This document shows, piece after piece, positions 55,172 to 63,666 of a stretch of DNA of 64,000 nucleotides. Below the pieces are notes generated by a model. That model had not been told where the DNA came from. It ran no database searches and saw only the letters and a list, made by a program, of their open reading frames with translations. The DNA is from JAOSJL01 sp963704035 (GTDB taxonomy: Bacteria > Actinomycetota > Acidimicrobiia > IMCC26256 > JAOSJL01), in NCBI GenBank assembly GCA_963704035.1, contig CAVPGR010000004.1, positions 186,001 through 250,000 of the forward strand. Direction: 5' to 3'. The position numbers and the translations under genes are program-made. Position 1 is the first letter of the stretch, and each line of letters opens with the position of its first letter.

Positions 55172-55987
55172 ATGCCCGACGTGGACGAGCACGGTTTCTT
55201 CGGCCTCACGGCGACCGACGACCCCTTCGTGTGGCGCTTCGAGGTCGTGCCACATCTGAGCTCGGGTATCGGCGCGCTGTTCGGCGGTTGCGGCCTCGGA
55301 GCGTGCGTCGAAGTCCTGGAACACGTCCTGGGGCGCCGTCTCGTGTGGGCGACCGCCCAGTTCCTGTCCTTTGCGCGGCCGCCGGCCGTGGTCGAGATCC
55401 GGGTGAACGAAGCGGTGCGCGGTCACCAGATCTCGCAGGTCCGCGCCATCGGCAGCGTCGACGGCGAGGAGATCTTCACCGTCAACGCGGCGACGGGCGA
55501 CCGCCCGGAACGGTACCGCGGCACCTGGGCGATCCGACCCGACGTACCCGGACCGGAAGACTCCGCGCCCCGCGTCGTGGACACCGACCACCGCGGAACC
55601 CTTATGGACAGGCTCGACATGCGCCTCGCCGCAGCACGCCCCATCGATGATCTCCCCGGACCGGCGGGAGACGGGCGTTCGTCGATCTGGATCCGGCTTC
55701 CGGGCACCGCGATCACCGCCTCCACGCTGGCGATCTTCGGCGACTACGTCCCGTTCGGGATCTCGCAGACACTGGGTGAACGCGTCGGCGGAAACAGCCT
55801 CGACAACACGATCCGCGTCCTGAACCGGACCGGGCCGCAGTGGGTGCTCGCCGACATCCGAGTGCACGGTCTGGCCGACGGCTTCGGTCACGGCCTCATC
55901 CACCTCTGGGGCGAGGACGGCGTACTGCTCGGGACCGCCGCCCAGTCCACCATCGTGCGGAGTTGGAAGGGCCAACCGCGGAGCTGA
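55172..55987 (+). CDS. acyl-CoA thioesterase II-like double-hotdog protein
   Basis: 271 residues. Hotdog 1 (about 1-115): HLSSGIGALFGGCGLGACVE, RRLVWATAQFLSFARPPAVV. Hotdog 2 (about 160-265): GNSLDNTIRVLNRTGPQWVL, HGLADGFGHGLIHLWGEDGV. TesB-like layout; would release free acids from CoA thioesters. Divergent from the DsbA-like gene. Confidence 0.85.
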   Translation: MPDVDEHGFFGLTATDDPFVWRFEVVPHLSSGIGALFGGCGLGACVEVLEHVLGRRLVWATAQFLSFARPPAVVEIRVNEAVRGHQISQVRAIGSVDGEEIFTVNAATGDRPERYRGTWAIRPDVPGPEDSAPRVVDTDHRGTLMDRLDMRLAAARPIDDLPGPAGDGRSSIWIRLPGTAITASTLAIFGDYVPFGISQTLGERVGGNSLDNTIRVLNRTGPQWVLADIRVHGLADGFGHGLIHLWGEDGVLLGTAAQSTIVRSWKGQPRS

Positions 55988-56002
55988 CCCGCGACGGCGA
56001 CC

Positions 56003-56959
56003 TCAGCGCAGCAGGCGCATTGCCTCTCCCGCGAGGGCGACGGTGTCGGGCTGTGCCGTCCCCGGTGCGAGGTTCACGATGTGCCCGTCGAGTCCGGCAT
56101 CGAGGTACTTCTGGAACTGCTCCACGATCGTGTCGGGAGAGCCGGACGTCACGAGCGAGTCAAAGGTCTCGACGTCGATCCCCGCGGCCGAGCGCATCCG
56201 ACCCGCCGCCGCCTCCGCCTCCTCGACAGTCGCGGCGACGAGCAGCGTGCCGAGGCGGGTCCGCGTGATCCCGGACGGGTCACGTCCGACATCGGCGCAG
56301 TGGCCATCGAGCACCTCCATCAGATGCCGGACCTGGTCCACGTCTCCGAAGATGTTGCAGTAGTCGGCGTAACGCGCCACGAGGCGGAGCGTCTTGCGCT
56401 CGCCACTTCCTCCCACGAGGATCGGAGGCCCACCGGCCCGGACAGGGCGCGGCACGTTGTGCGCGTCCGTCACGGTCGTGTGCCGCCCGGAGTGGGACGC
56501 CGCCTCCTCGCTGAACATCGCCGTGCAGATCTCCAGCGCGTCCTCCAGCAGTTCGTAGCGCTCCGACAATGGCGGGAACTCGTAGCCGTACGCAGCGTGC
56601 TCGACGTCGTACCACGCGGCACCGATCCCGAGAATGGCCCGACCGCCCGAGATGACATCGAGCGACGTCACCATCTTCGCGAGCAGTGCGGGGTTCCGAT
56701 AGGTCACGCCGGTGACGAGGGCGCCGAGGTCGACGCGGCTCGTGCGGGCTGCGAGCGCCGCCAGGGTCGTGTACGCCTCGAGAATCGGATCCGTCGGCGC
56801 CCCGACCATCGGGATCTGGATGAAGTGGTCCATCACCCACACGGAGTCGAACTCGGCCTGCTCGGCAGCGGAGGCGAGCTCGACGACGCGGTCGAACTGC
56901 TGGGCCGGGGGCGTGTCGGAAAACGCGAAGGCGGGAATCTGGAAACCTGCGTAGGCCAT
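56003..56959 (-). CDS. LLM-class F420-dependent oxidoreductase
   Basis: 318 residues from ATG 56959. TIM-barrel luciferase-like: EFDSVWVMDHFIQIPMVGAP, ARTSRVDLGALVTGVTYRNP, LAKMVTSLDVISGGRAILGI, GAAWYDVEHAAYGYEFPPLS, PPILVGGSGERKTLRLVARY. Sequence features fit F420- rather than FMN-dependent members (actinobacterial). Divergent from a TetR gene 83 bp away, which probably regulates it. Confidence 0.88.
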   Translation of the reverse strand: MAYAGFQIPAFAFSDTPPAQQFDRVVELASAAEQAEFDSVWVMDHFIQIPMVGAPTDPILEAYTTLAALAARTSRVDLGALVTGVTYRNPALLAKMVTSLDVISGGRAILGIGAAWYDVEHAAYGYEFPPLSERYELLEDALEICTAMFSEEAASHSGRHTTVTDAHNVPRPVRAGGPPILVGGSGERKTLRLVARYADYCNIFGDVDQVRHLMEVLDGHCADVGRDPSGITRTRLGTLLVAATVEEAEAAAGRMRSAAGIDVETFDSLVTSGSPDTIVEQFQKYLDAGLDGHIVNLAPGTAQPDTVALAGEAMRLLR

Positions 56960-57042
56960 GGGCCATTCACCGTAACGGAAGCACATCGTGCCCGGGAGAC
57001 AGGTGAAGGGAACCTTTCTGCATCACGTACCCTGTGCTCCCC

Positions 57043-57660
57043 ATGCGAACCGCCGACGGAACCGACACCAAGGCGGTGATCCTGGCCGTGGCGCTGCGCC
57101 GCTTCGCCGACCACGGCTATGCGGGCACGAGCCTGAACGAGATCGCCGACGAGGTGGGGATCCGGCGTCCGAGCCTTCTGCACCACTTCCCGTCAAAGGA
57201 AGCGCTCTACCGGGCCGTGCTGCTCGACTCGTTCGCCGACTGGTTCGCGCTCGTGGACGACGCCGCCGGCGAGCCCCGCGAGGGGTGGCCCCAGGTCGAA
57301 CGTGTGCTGCGTGCGGCGTTCATCTTCTTCGAGGACCACCCCGACTTCGTGATCCTCGCGCGGCGGGAGGCGATCGACGGCGGCCCGATTCTCCGAGAGG
57401 AGCTCGGCGCAGCGCTGCGCCCGCTGTTCGACCGCGGCGCCGACTTCCTCACCCGCGAGATGGACGCAGGTCGGCTCCGGCGCTATGACGCACGCCAACT
57501 CCTGCTCACGGGCTACGGCGCCATCCTCTCCTACATGTCCGACGCCCCGTTGATCGCCGGTCTCATCGACGGCGATCCGATGTCCGACGAGGTGCTGGCC
57601 GAACGTCGCGAACACCTGATCGACTTCTTCCGCAGCGCCGTCGCTCCCGACGGGAGTTAG
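57043..57660 (+). CDS. TetR-family transcriptional regulator
   Basis: 205 residues. N-terminal HTH: ILAVALRRFADHGYAGTSLN, EIADEVGIRRPSLLHHFPSK, EALYRAVL. Ligand-binding C-terminal helices follow. It is divergent from the LLM oxidoreductase, and the intergenic 83 bp would hold its operator. Its TAG stop overlaps the convergent SRAP stop by four bases. Confidence 0.92.
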   Translation: MRTADGTDTKAVILAVALRRFADHGYAGTSLNEIADEVGIRRPSLLHHFPSKEALYRAVLLDSFADWFALVDDAAGEPREGWPQVERVLRAAFIFFEDHPDFVILARREAIDGGPILREELGAALRPLFDRGADFLTREMDAGRLRRYDARQLLLTGYGAILSYMSDAPLIAGLIDGDPMSDEVLAERREHLIDFFRSAVAPDGS

Positions 57661-58397
57661 TCGGGCAGGCGGATCGCCTCCACGAGCTCGGGGCCCTGAT
57701 TGCGCGCGTTGTTGACGCGGGTGCTGACCGGGCGGCGCTCGAGCACGCCGTCGGCAGCAGGCACCAGAAGCTTCTGGAGCGCTCCCGTGTCGTGGTTCTC
57801 CGGGTCGAGCCACTGATCCCACGCCCGCTCCGGCAGGATCACGGGCATACGGTCGTGGACGGGAGCCATGACCTCGTTCGCACTCGTGGTCACGATCGTC
57901 GTGGAGCGGACCGGGTCGGGATCGTCCCCGGGATCCCGCCAGGTCTCCCAGAGACCCGCGAAGGCGAGCGGTTCGCCGTCGGCGGGGCTGAAGAGCCACG
58001 GCTGCTTGGGCTTGTCGGGCACGCGCTCCCACTCGTAGAACGCCGTGACCGGGAGAAGGCAGCGGTGCTTCTTGAAGGCCTTGCGGTACGCGGGCTTCTC
58101 GGCCACGGTCTCGGCCCGGGCGTTGATCATCCGGTCGCCGATCTTGAGGTCCTTGGCCCAGAAGGGCACGAGCCCCCACCGCAACGTGTCGAGCGTGCGG
58201 ACACCACCCGTCGCGATCACGCCGTAGATCTGCGACCGCGGCGCCACGTTGTAGCGCGCCCCCAGATCGGGCAGTCCTTCGGACCCACCGCCGGGCACGC
58301 CGTCACCCTCACCGACCTCGCCCTCACCGAGCTCGCCGAGTCCGAAACGCTCCACGAGCAGTTCAGGAGAGGCCACCGACACGAAGCGTCCGCACAC
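57657..58397 (-). CDS. SRAP (SOS response-associated peptidase) family protein, YedK/HMCES-like
   Basis: Binds abasic sites in single-stranded DNA through Cys2. 246 residues. I chose GTG 58397 because it places Cys at position 2 (CGRFVSVASPELLVERFG); upstream starts would block the catalytic amine. Other hallmarks: ARYNVAPRSQIYGVI (Asn), WGLVPFWAKDLKIGDRMINA, RAETVAEKPAYRKAFKKHRC, LLPVTAFYEWERV (Glu) and VHDRMPVILPERAWDQWLDP. A Gly/Glu insertion of about 20 residues follows residue 22 (GELGEGEVGEGDGVPGGGSE). Confidence 0.92.
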   Translation of the reverse strand: MCGRFVSVASPELLVERFGLGELGEGEVGEGDGVPGGGSEGLPDLGARYNVAPRSQIYGVIATGGVRTLDTLRWGLVPFWAKDLKIGDRMINARAETVAEKPAYRKAFKKHRCLLPVTAFYEWERVPDKPKQPWLFSPADGEPLAFAGLWETWRDPGDDPDPVRSTTIVTTSANEVMAPVHDRMPVILPERAWDQWLDPENHDTGALQKLLVPAADGVLERRPVSTRVNNARNQGPELVEAIRLPD

Positions 58398-58559
58398 GAC
58401 GTTCATCGTACGGGTCCGCCTCATCGGTCTCTGTCGTGGGGGCCGTCAGAAACCCGACCTCATCACTCGACTTTCGACACCGGCACGTCCTAGTGTCGGG
58501 GAAAGCCACCACTCCGGAATCAGACGCTCCGGAATCGGACACGAGAAACCGAGGACGTC

Positions 58560-59195
58560 ATGGGCATTCAGCTGGGCGACACCGCCCCCGACTTCACCGC
58601 CACCTCGACCGAGGGCGAGATCAACCTCTACGACTATCTGGGTGACGGATGGGGTGTTCTCTTCTCACACCCCAAGGACTTCACGCCCGTGTGCACCACG
58701 GAGCTCGGTGAGGTCGCCCGCCTCAAGCCAGAGTTCGACAAGCGAAACGTGAAGGTGCTCGGTCTCAGCGTCGACTCGCTGGAGTCCCACGAGGCCTGGG
58801 TGGGCGACATCGAAGAGACGCAGGGACAGGCGCTGAACTACCCGTTGCTCGCCGACCCCGACCGTACGGTGTCCGACCTGTACGGCATGATCCACCCCAA
58901 CGCGAACGACACTCTCACGGTGCGTTCGGTGTTCATCATCGGGCCCGACCGAAAGGTCAAGCTGATGATCACATACCCCGCCTCGACGGGACGCAACTTC
59001 GACGAGATCCTCCGGGTCATCGACTCGCTCCAACTCACGGCCGACCACAAGGTGGCCACACCGGTGAACTGGACCGAAGGCGACGACGTGATCGTCGTAC
59101 CGGCGCTCTCCGACGAGGAGGCGACCGAGAAGTTCCCGAAGGGGTTCACGACACTCAAGCCCTACCTGCGTATGACACCCCAGCCCGACAAGTAG
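58560..59195 (+). CDS. 1-Cys peroxiredoxin (Prx6 type)
   Basis: 211 residues. Peroxidatic Cys in FSHPKDFTPVCTTELGEVAR; DTLTVRSVFIIGPDRKVKLM, TYPASTGRNFDEILRVIDSL; C-terminal Prx6 domain with PVNWTEGDDVIVVPALSDEE. No resolving cysteine is seen. Reduces hydrogen and organic peroxides in the cytosol. Preceded by repeats of CGGAATC type and followed by the 80-bp hairpin element. Confidence 0.95.
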   Translation: MGIQLGDTAPDFTATSTEGEINLYDYLGDGWGVLFSHPKDFTPVCTTELGEVARLKPEFDKRNVKVLGLSVDSLESHEAWVGDIEETQGQALNYPLLADPDRTVSDLYGMIHPNANDTLTVRSVFIIGPDRKVKLMITYPASTGRNFDEILRVIDSLQLTADHKVATPVNWTEGDDVIVVPALSDEEATEKFPKGFTTLKPYLRMTPQPDK

Positions 59196-59199
59196 CTGA

Positions 59200-59279
59200 G
59201 GCGAGGACAAGCGGCGCAGGTATCCTGCGCCGCCCGAGCCGGGGCCATAGCGGCCTGGCGCCGCAGGCGCCAAGAGCGG
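59200..59279. repeat. 80-bp hairpin-rich intergenic element, copy B (inverted)
   Basis: Reverse complement of 48021-48100 with about six differences. Core hairpin GCGGCGCAGG-TAT-CCTGCGCCGC at 59211-59233. Again lies between convergent genes (peroxiredoxin and M23 peptidase). Confidence 0.85.
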
Positions 59280-59307
59280 CAAGAAAGGACGGTGGACCGG
59301 TTCAGCC

Positions 59308-60585
59308 TTAGAGGTAGCCGAGCGGGTCGACGGGCACGCCGTTGACCCGCACCTCCCAATGGAGATGTGCTCCCGTCGAGGCGCCGGTCGAGCCGACGTA
59401 GCCGATGGTCTGGCCGGCGGTCACGGTCTGCCCGACGCCCACGGCGAGCGACGACTGGTGACCGTAGAGGGTCGCGATACCGCCACCGTGGTCGATGACC
59501 ACCGTGTTGCCGTAGCCACCCTGCCATCCCGCGGCGATCACGACGCCCGTACCCGCCGCAGCGATCGGCGTGCCGTAGCCCGAGCCGAAGTCGAGACCGG
59601 CGTGGAACCTGACCGTCCCGTAGATGGGGTGAACCCGGTTCCCGAAATAGCTCGTGATCGGGCCGGGCACGGGGCGAAGGAAATGCCCCGTGCCGCTGCC
59701 ACCTGTACCCCCACCGCCACCGCCACCGCCACCGCCACCGGGGACGGTGCCGGGGCCGGGTGCCGGGGCTACGGGCACGGGATCGGGTCTCTGCATGGCC
59801 AGGATGAGCTGGGTGATGGCCTGCGACTGCGCCTCGAGATCGGACAGTTCGGCCTCGAACTCGTCCTTGCGGGCGGCGATGGCGTCGAGGGCCTCCTGCT
59901 CGGCCGCCTCTTCGGCCGCAACGGCGTCGAGTGCCACCTGCTGCTCGGCGCGCAGACCGTCGAGCTCTGCGCGCTTGTCTTCCAACTGCTTCTGGAGGCC
60001 GAGCGCCTCGTCGCGCTGTACCTCCAACTCCGCGGACACGGCCTCGAGGTCGTCACGTTTCGCCGAGTAACCGTTGACGGTGTCGCGACGGTCGCCCGAG
60101 ATCTTCTGGAGGTACTGCGTCCCGGCGATGAGCTCGTGCACGTCGTCGGCACCGTTGGCGAGCGTCGCCACGTCGGGGCTGCCGCCGCCCTGGTAGAGCT
60201 CGACGACAGCGCCGCGGAACGAGGTGCGGGCGTCGGCGAGCTTGCGCTCGGTTTCCTCGAGTTCGGCCTCGAGCGCGAAGTACTGCGCCGCGACACGGTC
60301 GTACTCCGCTTGAGCTATCGCGACGCCTGCGCTCACCTCGTCGACGCGTGCCTGGGCCTCGGCGACACGACCCTGTGCGGCCTCACGTTTCGCCTGGACC
60401 GCCTCGAGCTCGTCGAGGGCGGCCACTTCGGCGCTACCGGCCTCTCCGATCTCCTCCCGCAGCTCCCCGATCCGCGCGTCGTTCTGGGTCGGATCCAGAG
60501 CAGTTTGCGCCGGACGCGCCGATGCGGCGACCACGGGGGTCACCATCAGGAACGCGGCCACGAGGGCAACGGAGCGGAGGCGCAT
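59308..60585 (-). CDS. EnvC-like coiled-coil M23 peptidase
   Basis: 425 residues from ATG 60585. Signal peptide SVALVAAFLMVTPVVAASA; long coiled coil (about 40-270); Gly-rich linker of about 14 glycines; LytM/M23 domain (about 305-425) with zinc ligands in FHAGLDFGSGYGTPIAAAGT and AHLHWEVRVNGVPVDPL. Sits next to ftsX and ftsE as EnvC-type activators do, so it probably cleaves or activates septal peptidoglycan hydrolysis under FtsEX control. Catalytic residues are present, unlike in E. coli EnvC. Confidence 0.93.
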   Translation of the reverse strand: MRLRSVALVAAFLMVTPVVAASARPAQTALDPTQNDARIGELREEIGEAGSAEVAALDELEAVQAKREAAQGRVAEAQARVDEVSAGVAIAQAEYDRVAAQYFALEAELEETERKLADARTSFRGAVVELYQGGGSPDVATLANGADDVHELIAGTQYLQKISGDRRDTVNGYSAKRDDLEAVSAELEVQRDEALGLQKQLEDKRAELDGLRAEQQVALDAVAAEEAAEQEALDAIAARKDEFEAELSDLEAQSQAITQLILAMQRPDPVPVAPAPGPGTVPGGGGGGGGGGGTGGSGTGHFLRPVPGPITSYFGNRVHPIYGTVRFHAGLDFGSGYGTPIAAAGTGVVIAAGWQGGYGNTVVIDHGGGIATLYGHQSSLAVGVGQTVTAGQTIGYVGSTGASTGAHLHWEVRVNGVPVDPLGYL

Positions 60586-60694
60586 GGGCACAATCGTACG
60601 TAACATCAGTCACACTGGCAACAAGCCATATCAATGCTCCCATCGACCCGTGGGGCCGGAATCTGTAGCCGGGAGAACGGATTTCCGCCCGGAA

Positions 60695-60714
60695 GGGCCC
60701 CTCTGGAGGGGCCC
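60695..60714 (-). terminator. hairpin between ftsX and the M23 gene
   Basis: GGGCCCCTC-TG-GAGGGGCCC, downstream of the ftsX stop on the minus strand. A compact GC hairpin that could end or attenuate the prfB-ftsEX transcript. No U tract follows. Confidence 0.45.
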
Positions 60715-60735
60715 CGGAAGGGCCTCGGGGAATCG

Positions 60736-61626
60736 TCAGACGTTCAGGTACTTGCGCAGGCCCAGGAGCGAGCCCACGATGCCGATCACGGCACCGATGA
60801 CGAGGCACAGGATCCCGATGAGGATCGCCTCGCTCGAGGTGGCGTAGAAACCCTCCAGCAGGTCGTTGCGGTGCCCCTTCAGGGCATTGCCGAACACGGC
60901 GATCTGGACGAGATAGACGCCGCCGAAGGCGATACCCGCGCCCACAGCTCCCTGCACCAGGCCCTCGGCCATGAACGGCACCCGCACGAACCAGTTCCCG
61001 GCTCCCACGAGCTTCATGACCTCGATCTCACGTCGCCGCGCGAACGTCGCCAACCGGATCGTGTTCACGATGAGGAACAACGATGCCAGGAGCAGCGCCC
61101 CCGACAGCACGTAGATGCCCAGGCGCAGAACCCGCGTGGCGTTCAGGACGTTCTGAACCTGTTCGTCGGCGGTGACGGCCTTGTCGACACCCGCCAGGCC
61201 CTCGTTGCGGTCGACGATGTCCTGGGTGAGCTCCGGGTCGATCGGCACCACCCGGAACGAGACCGGGAGGTCTTCGGGACGGATGTTCTCGAGCAGGCTG
61301 GGATCGTCCTGGAAGATCCGCCCGAACTCCGCGAAGGCCTCGTCGTGGTCGAGGAATTCGAAACGCGCCACGTCGGGGTCTTCGGTGAGCGCCAGATCGA
61401 CATCGGCGATCTCGTTGTCGGTCGCCTCGACGAACATGAACAGCTCGAACTCGACGCCGCCCTTCCAGCGCTCAGTTCCGTTGTCGACGGCCTGGGAGAA
61501 GAGAAGGATCACTCCGAAGAGCAACAGTGACACGGCCACGGTGAGGATCCCCGCCAGCGTCATGAGGATGTTGCGACGTAGCGAGATCAATGTCTCGCGC
61601 GAGAAGTAACCGGCTCGCAGTGCCAC
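60736..61626 (-). CDS. ftsX: cell division protein FtsX
   Basis: 296 residues. Four membrane helices around an extracytoplasmic loop: ILMTLAGILTVAVSLLLFGV (TM1), loop about 45-170 (FELFMFVEATDNEIADVDLA), then three C-terminal helices (LSGALLLASLFLIVNTIRLA, GAVGAGIAFGGVYLVQIAVF, IGILCLVIGAVIGIVGSLLG). RREIEVMKLVGAGNWFVRVP is the conserved cytoplasmic coupling region. Seven bases after ftsE. Confidence 0.96.
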   Translation of the reverse strand: MALRAGYFSRETLISLRRNILMTLAGILTVAVSLLLFGVILLFSQAVDNGTERWKGGVEFELFMFVEATDNEIADVDLALTEDPDVARFEFLDHDEAFAEFGRIFQDDPSLLENIRPEDLPVSFRVVPIDPELTQDIVDRNEGLAGVDKAVTADEQVQNVLNATRVLRLGIYVLSGALLLASLFLIVNTIRLATFARRREIEVMKLVGAGNWFVRVPFMAEGLVQGAVGAGIAFGGVYLVQIAVFGNALKGHRNDLLEGFYATSSEAILIGILCLVIGAVIGIVGSLLGLRKYLNV

Positions 61627-61632
61627 GGGGCC

Positions 61633-62319
61633 TCAGGCGCTCACGCCGTACACGCCGCGCGACTGATCCCTGACCATCTCACCGCGGTCGAGTTCGATCA
61701 CGCGTCGGCGCATGGCGTCGACGATGCGTTGGTCGTGTGTCGCCATGACGACGGTCGTGCCGGTCTTGTTGATCCTGTCGAGGAGCCTCATGATTCCCAC
61801 CGTGGTGGCGGGGTCGAGGTTTCCCGTCGGCTCGTCGGCGAGGAGAATGAGCGGACGGTTCACGAACGCGCGGGCGATCGATACGCGTTGCTGCTCACCA
61901 CCCGACAGTTCATTCGGGAAGTTCTTCGCCTTCGACGTGAGGCCGACGAGGTCGAGGATCTGCGGCACCTGCGACTGGATGACGTTCTTCGGTCTTCCGA
62001 TCACCTCGAGGGCGAACGCCACGTTCTCATAGACGGTCTTGGTGTCGAGGAGCTTGTAGTCCTGGAAGACGCACCCGATGTTGCGCCGCAGGTGGGGCAC
62101 CTTCCAACGCGAGAGCTTCGTGATCTCGCGACCCGCCACGACGATGTTGCCCTCTGTCGGTAGCTCCTCGCGCAGAAGCAGCCGCAGGAACGTGGACTTC
62201 CCGGACCCCGAGGGGCCGACGAGGAAGAGGAACTCGCCCTTGGCGACCTCGACGGAGATGTCGCGCAGTGCGACGACATCACCCTTGTAGACCTTGGTGA
62301 CGTTCTCGTAAGTGATCAT
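61633..62319 (-). CDS. ftsE: cell division ATP-binding protein FtsE
   Basis: 228 residues from ATG 62319. Walker A VGPSGSGKSTFLRLLLREEL, Q-loop GCVFQDYKLLDTKTVYENVA, signature NELSGGEQQRVSIARAFVNR, Walker B ILLADEPTGNLDPATTVGIM and H-loop VVMATHDQRIVDAMRRR. Couples ATP hydrolysis to septal peptidoglycan hydrolase activation through FtsX. The region upstream holds the 63-bp triplicate. Confidence 0.97.
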   Translation of the reverse strand: MITYENVTKVYKGDVVALRDISVEVAKGEFLFLVGPSGSGKSTFLRLLLREELPTEGNIVVAGREITKLSRWKVPHLRRNIGCVFQDYKLLDTKTVYENVAFALEVIGRPKNVIQSQVPQILDLVGLTSKAKNFPNELSGGEQQRVSIARAFVNRPLILLADEPTGNLDPATTVGIMRLLDRINKTGTTVVMATHDQRIVDAMRRRVIELDRGEMVRDQSRGVYGVSA

Positions 62320-62371
62320 CGGTCCGGACGAGGGTACTACGGGCCCCTCCGAGAACCGGGACGGGGTTCCC

Positions 62372-62560
62372 TTTGCTCGTCTCGGGCGCCGCAGGATACC
62401 TGCGGCGCTAATCCTCGCCTCGCGCGTGTTCCCGTTTGCTCGTCTCGGGCGCCGCAGGATACCTGCGGCGCTAATCCTCGCCTCGCGCGTGTTCCCGTTT
62501 GCTCGTCTCGGGCGCCGCAGGATACCTGCGGCGCTAATCCTCGCCTCGCGCGTGTTCCCG
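62372..62560. repeat. 63-bp repeat in three exact tandem copies
   Basis: Units 62372-62434, 62435-62497 and 62498-62560. Each contains the hairpin GCGCCGCAGG-ATA-CCTGCGGCGC. The third copy begins at the prfB stop codon and encodes the last prfB residues (REHARGED). The hairpin is the same family as the core of 48021-48100 and 59200-59279, with one compensated base pair (G-C to C-G). Confidence 0.95.
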
Positions 62561-63664
62561 GCGGCGGAACTGGAGACCGGCCTCGATGAAGCCGTCGAGG
62601 TCGCCGTCGAGCACGGCCAGGACGTTGCCGGTCTCGTGGATCGGCTGGTCGTCGACCTTCCGTTCGTCCTTGACGAGCTGGTAGGGCGCGAGCACGTAGG
62701 AGCGGAGCTGGCTACCCCACGCCACGTCCTTCTTCTCTCCCGACAACTGCTCGATCTCGCGCTCCCGTTCCTCGCGGGCACGTACGGCCAGGCGCGCGGC
62801 GAGAATCGTCATCGCCCGGGCACGGTTCTGGATCTGGGACCGCTCGTTCTGGCACGACACCACGACGCCGGTGGGGATGTGCGTGATCCGCACGGCGGAG
62901 TCGGTGACGTTCACGTGCTGACCACCCGCCCCCGACGACCGGTACGTGTCGATGCGGAGATCTGTGGGATCGATCTCGGGCACTTCCGCCTCGTCGAGCG
63001 CGGGCACAGCGTCGAACGAGGCGAACGCCGTATGGCGCCGCGACTGCGAGTCGAACGGCGAGATGCGTACGAGGCGGTGAACGCCGCGCTCGCCGCTCAG
63101 CAGCCCGTAGGCGTGGCGCCCCTTGACCGTGAACGTGGCCGATGAGATCCCCGCCTCGTCGCCCTCCTGGATGGAATCGACCTCCACGTCGAAGCCGCGG
63201 CGCTCCGCCCAGCGGGTGAACATCCGCAACATCATCTCCGCCCAGTCCTGGGCGTCGGTGCCACCCGCGCCGGAATGGACCTCGCAGATGGCGTCACGCT
63301 CGTCGTGCTCGCCGCTGAAGAGCGCCCTCAGCTCGAGGCGGTCCAGATCGTCGCCCAGGGAGGCAATCCCGTCTTCGATCTCCGACTCCACGGAGTCGTC
63401 GCCCTCCTCGACACCCAGCTCGAAGAGCGTCTCGAGGTCCGCCACACGGCCGTCGAGTGCGTCGACGAGCTCCACATCGTCACGTACGCCGGAAAGCTCC
63501 GTCGTCACCTTGCGGGCGATGTCCTGGTCGTCCCAGAGATCGGGGCGACTCGCCTCGGCCTCCAGCTCCTCGAGGCGCGCGCGTGCCGTGTCGATCTGGA
63601 GGTATCCGGCGGCGTCCGCGACGCGCCGACGAAGCTCGGCCAGTTCGGCCGAGAAATCGCGCAT
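62534..63664 (-). CDS. prfB: peptide chain release factor 2
   Basis: 376 residues. Codon-recognition tripeptide SPF in VHRLVRISPFDSQSRRHTAF, catalytic GGQ in RSSGAGGQHVNVTDSAVRIT, then GVVVSCQNERSQIQNRARAM. Reads UGA and UAA. No internal stop or programmed frameshift: the frame is intact, unlike E. coli prfB. The last eight residues come from the third copy of the tandem repeat. Two bases separate it from the secA stop. Confidence 0.97.
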   Translation of the reverse strand: MRDFSAELAELRRRVADAAGYLQIDTARARLEELEAEASRPDLWDDQDIARKVTTELSGVRDDVELVDALDGRVADLETLFELGVEEGDDSVESEIEDGIASLGDDLDRLELRALFSGEHDERDAICEVHSGAGGTDAQDWAEMMLRMFTRWAERRGFDVEVDSIQEGDEAGISSATFTVKGRHAYGLLSGERGVHRLVRISPFDSQSRRHTAFASFDAVPALDEAEVPEIDPTDLRIDTYRSSGAGGQHVNVTDSAVRITHIPTGVVVSCQNERSQIQNRARAMTILAARLAVRAREEREREIEQLSGEKKDVAWGSQLRSYVLAPYQLVKDERKVDDQPIHETGNVLAVLDGDLDGFIEAGLQFRRREHARGED

Positions 63665-63666
63665 GC

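Noticed and set aside
62372..62560. CRISPR-like array
   Set aside because: The 63-bp units are contiguous and identical, with no unique spacers and no cas genes nearby.
62534..63664. Programmed frameshift in prfB
   Set aside because: The prfB frame is open from start to stop; there is no internal UGA with a slippery CUU before it.
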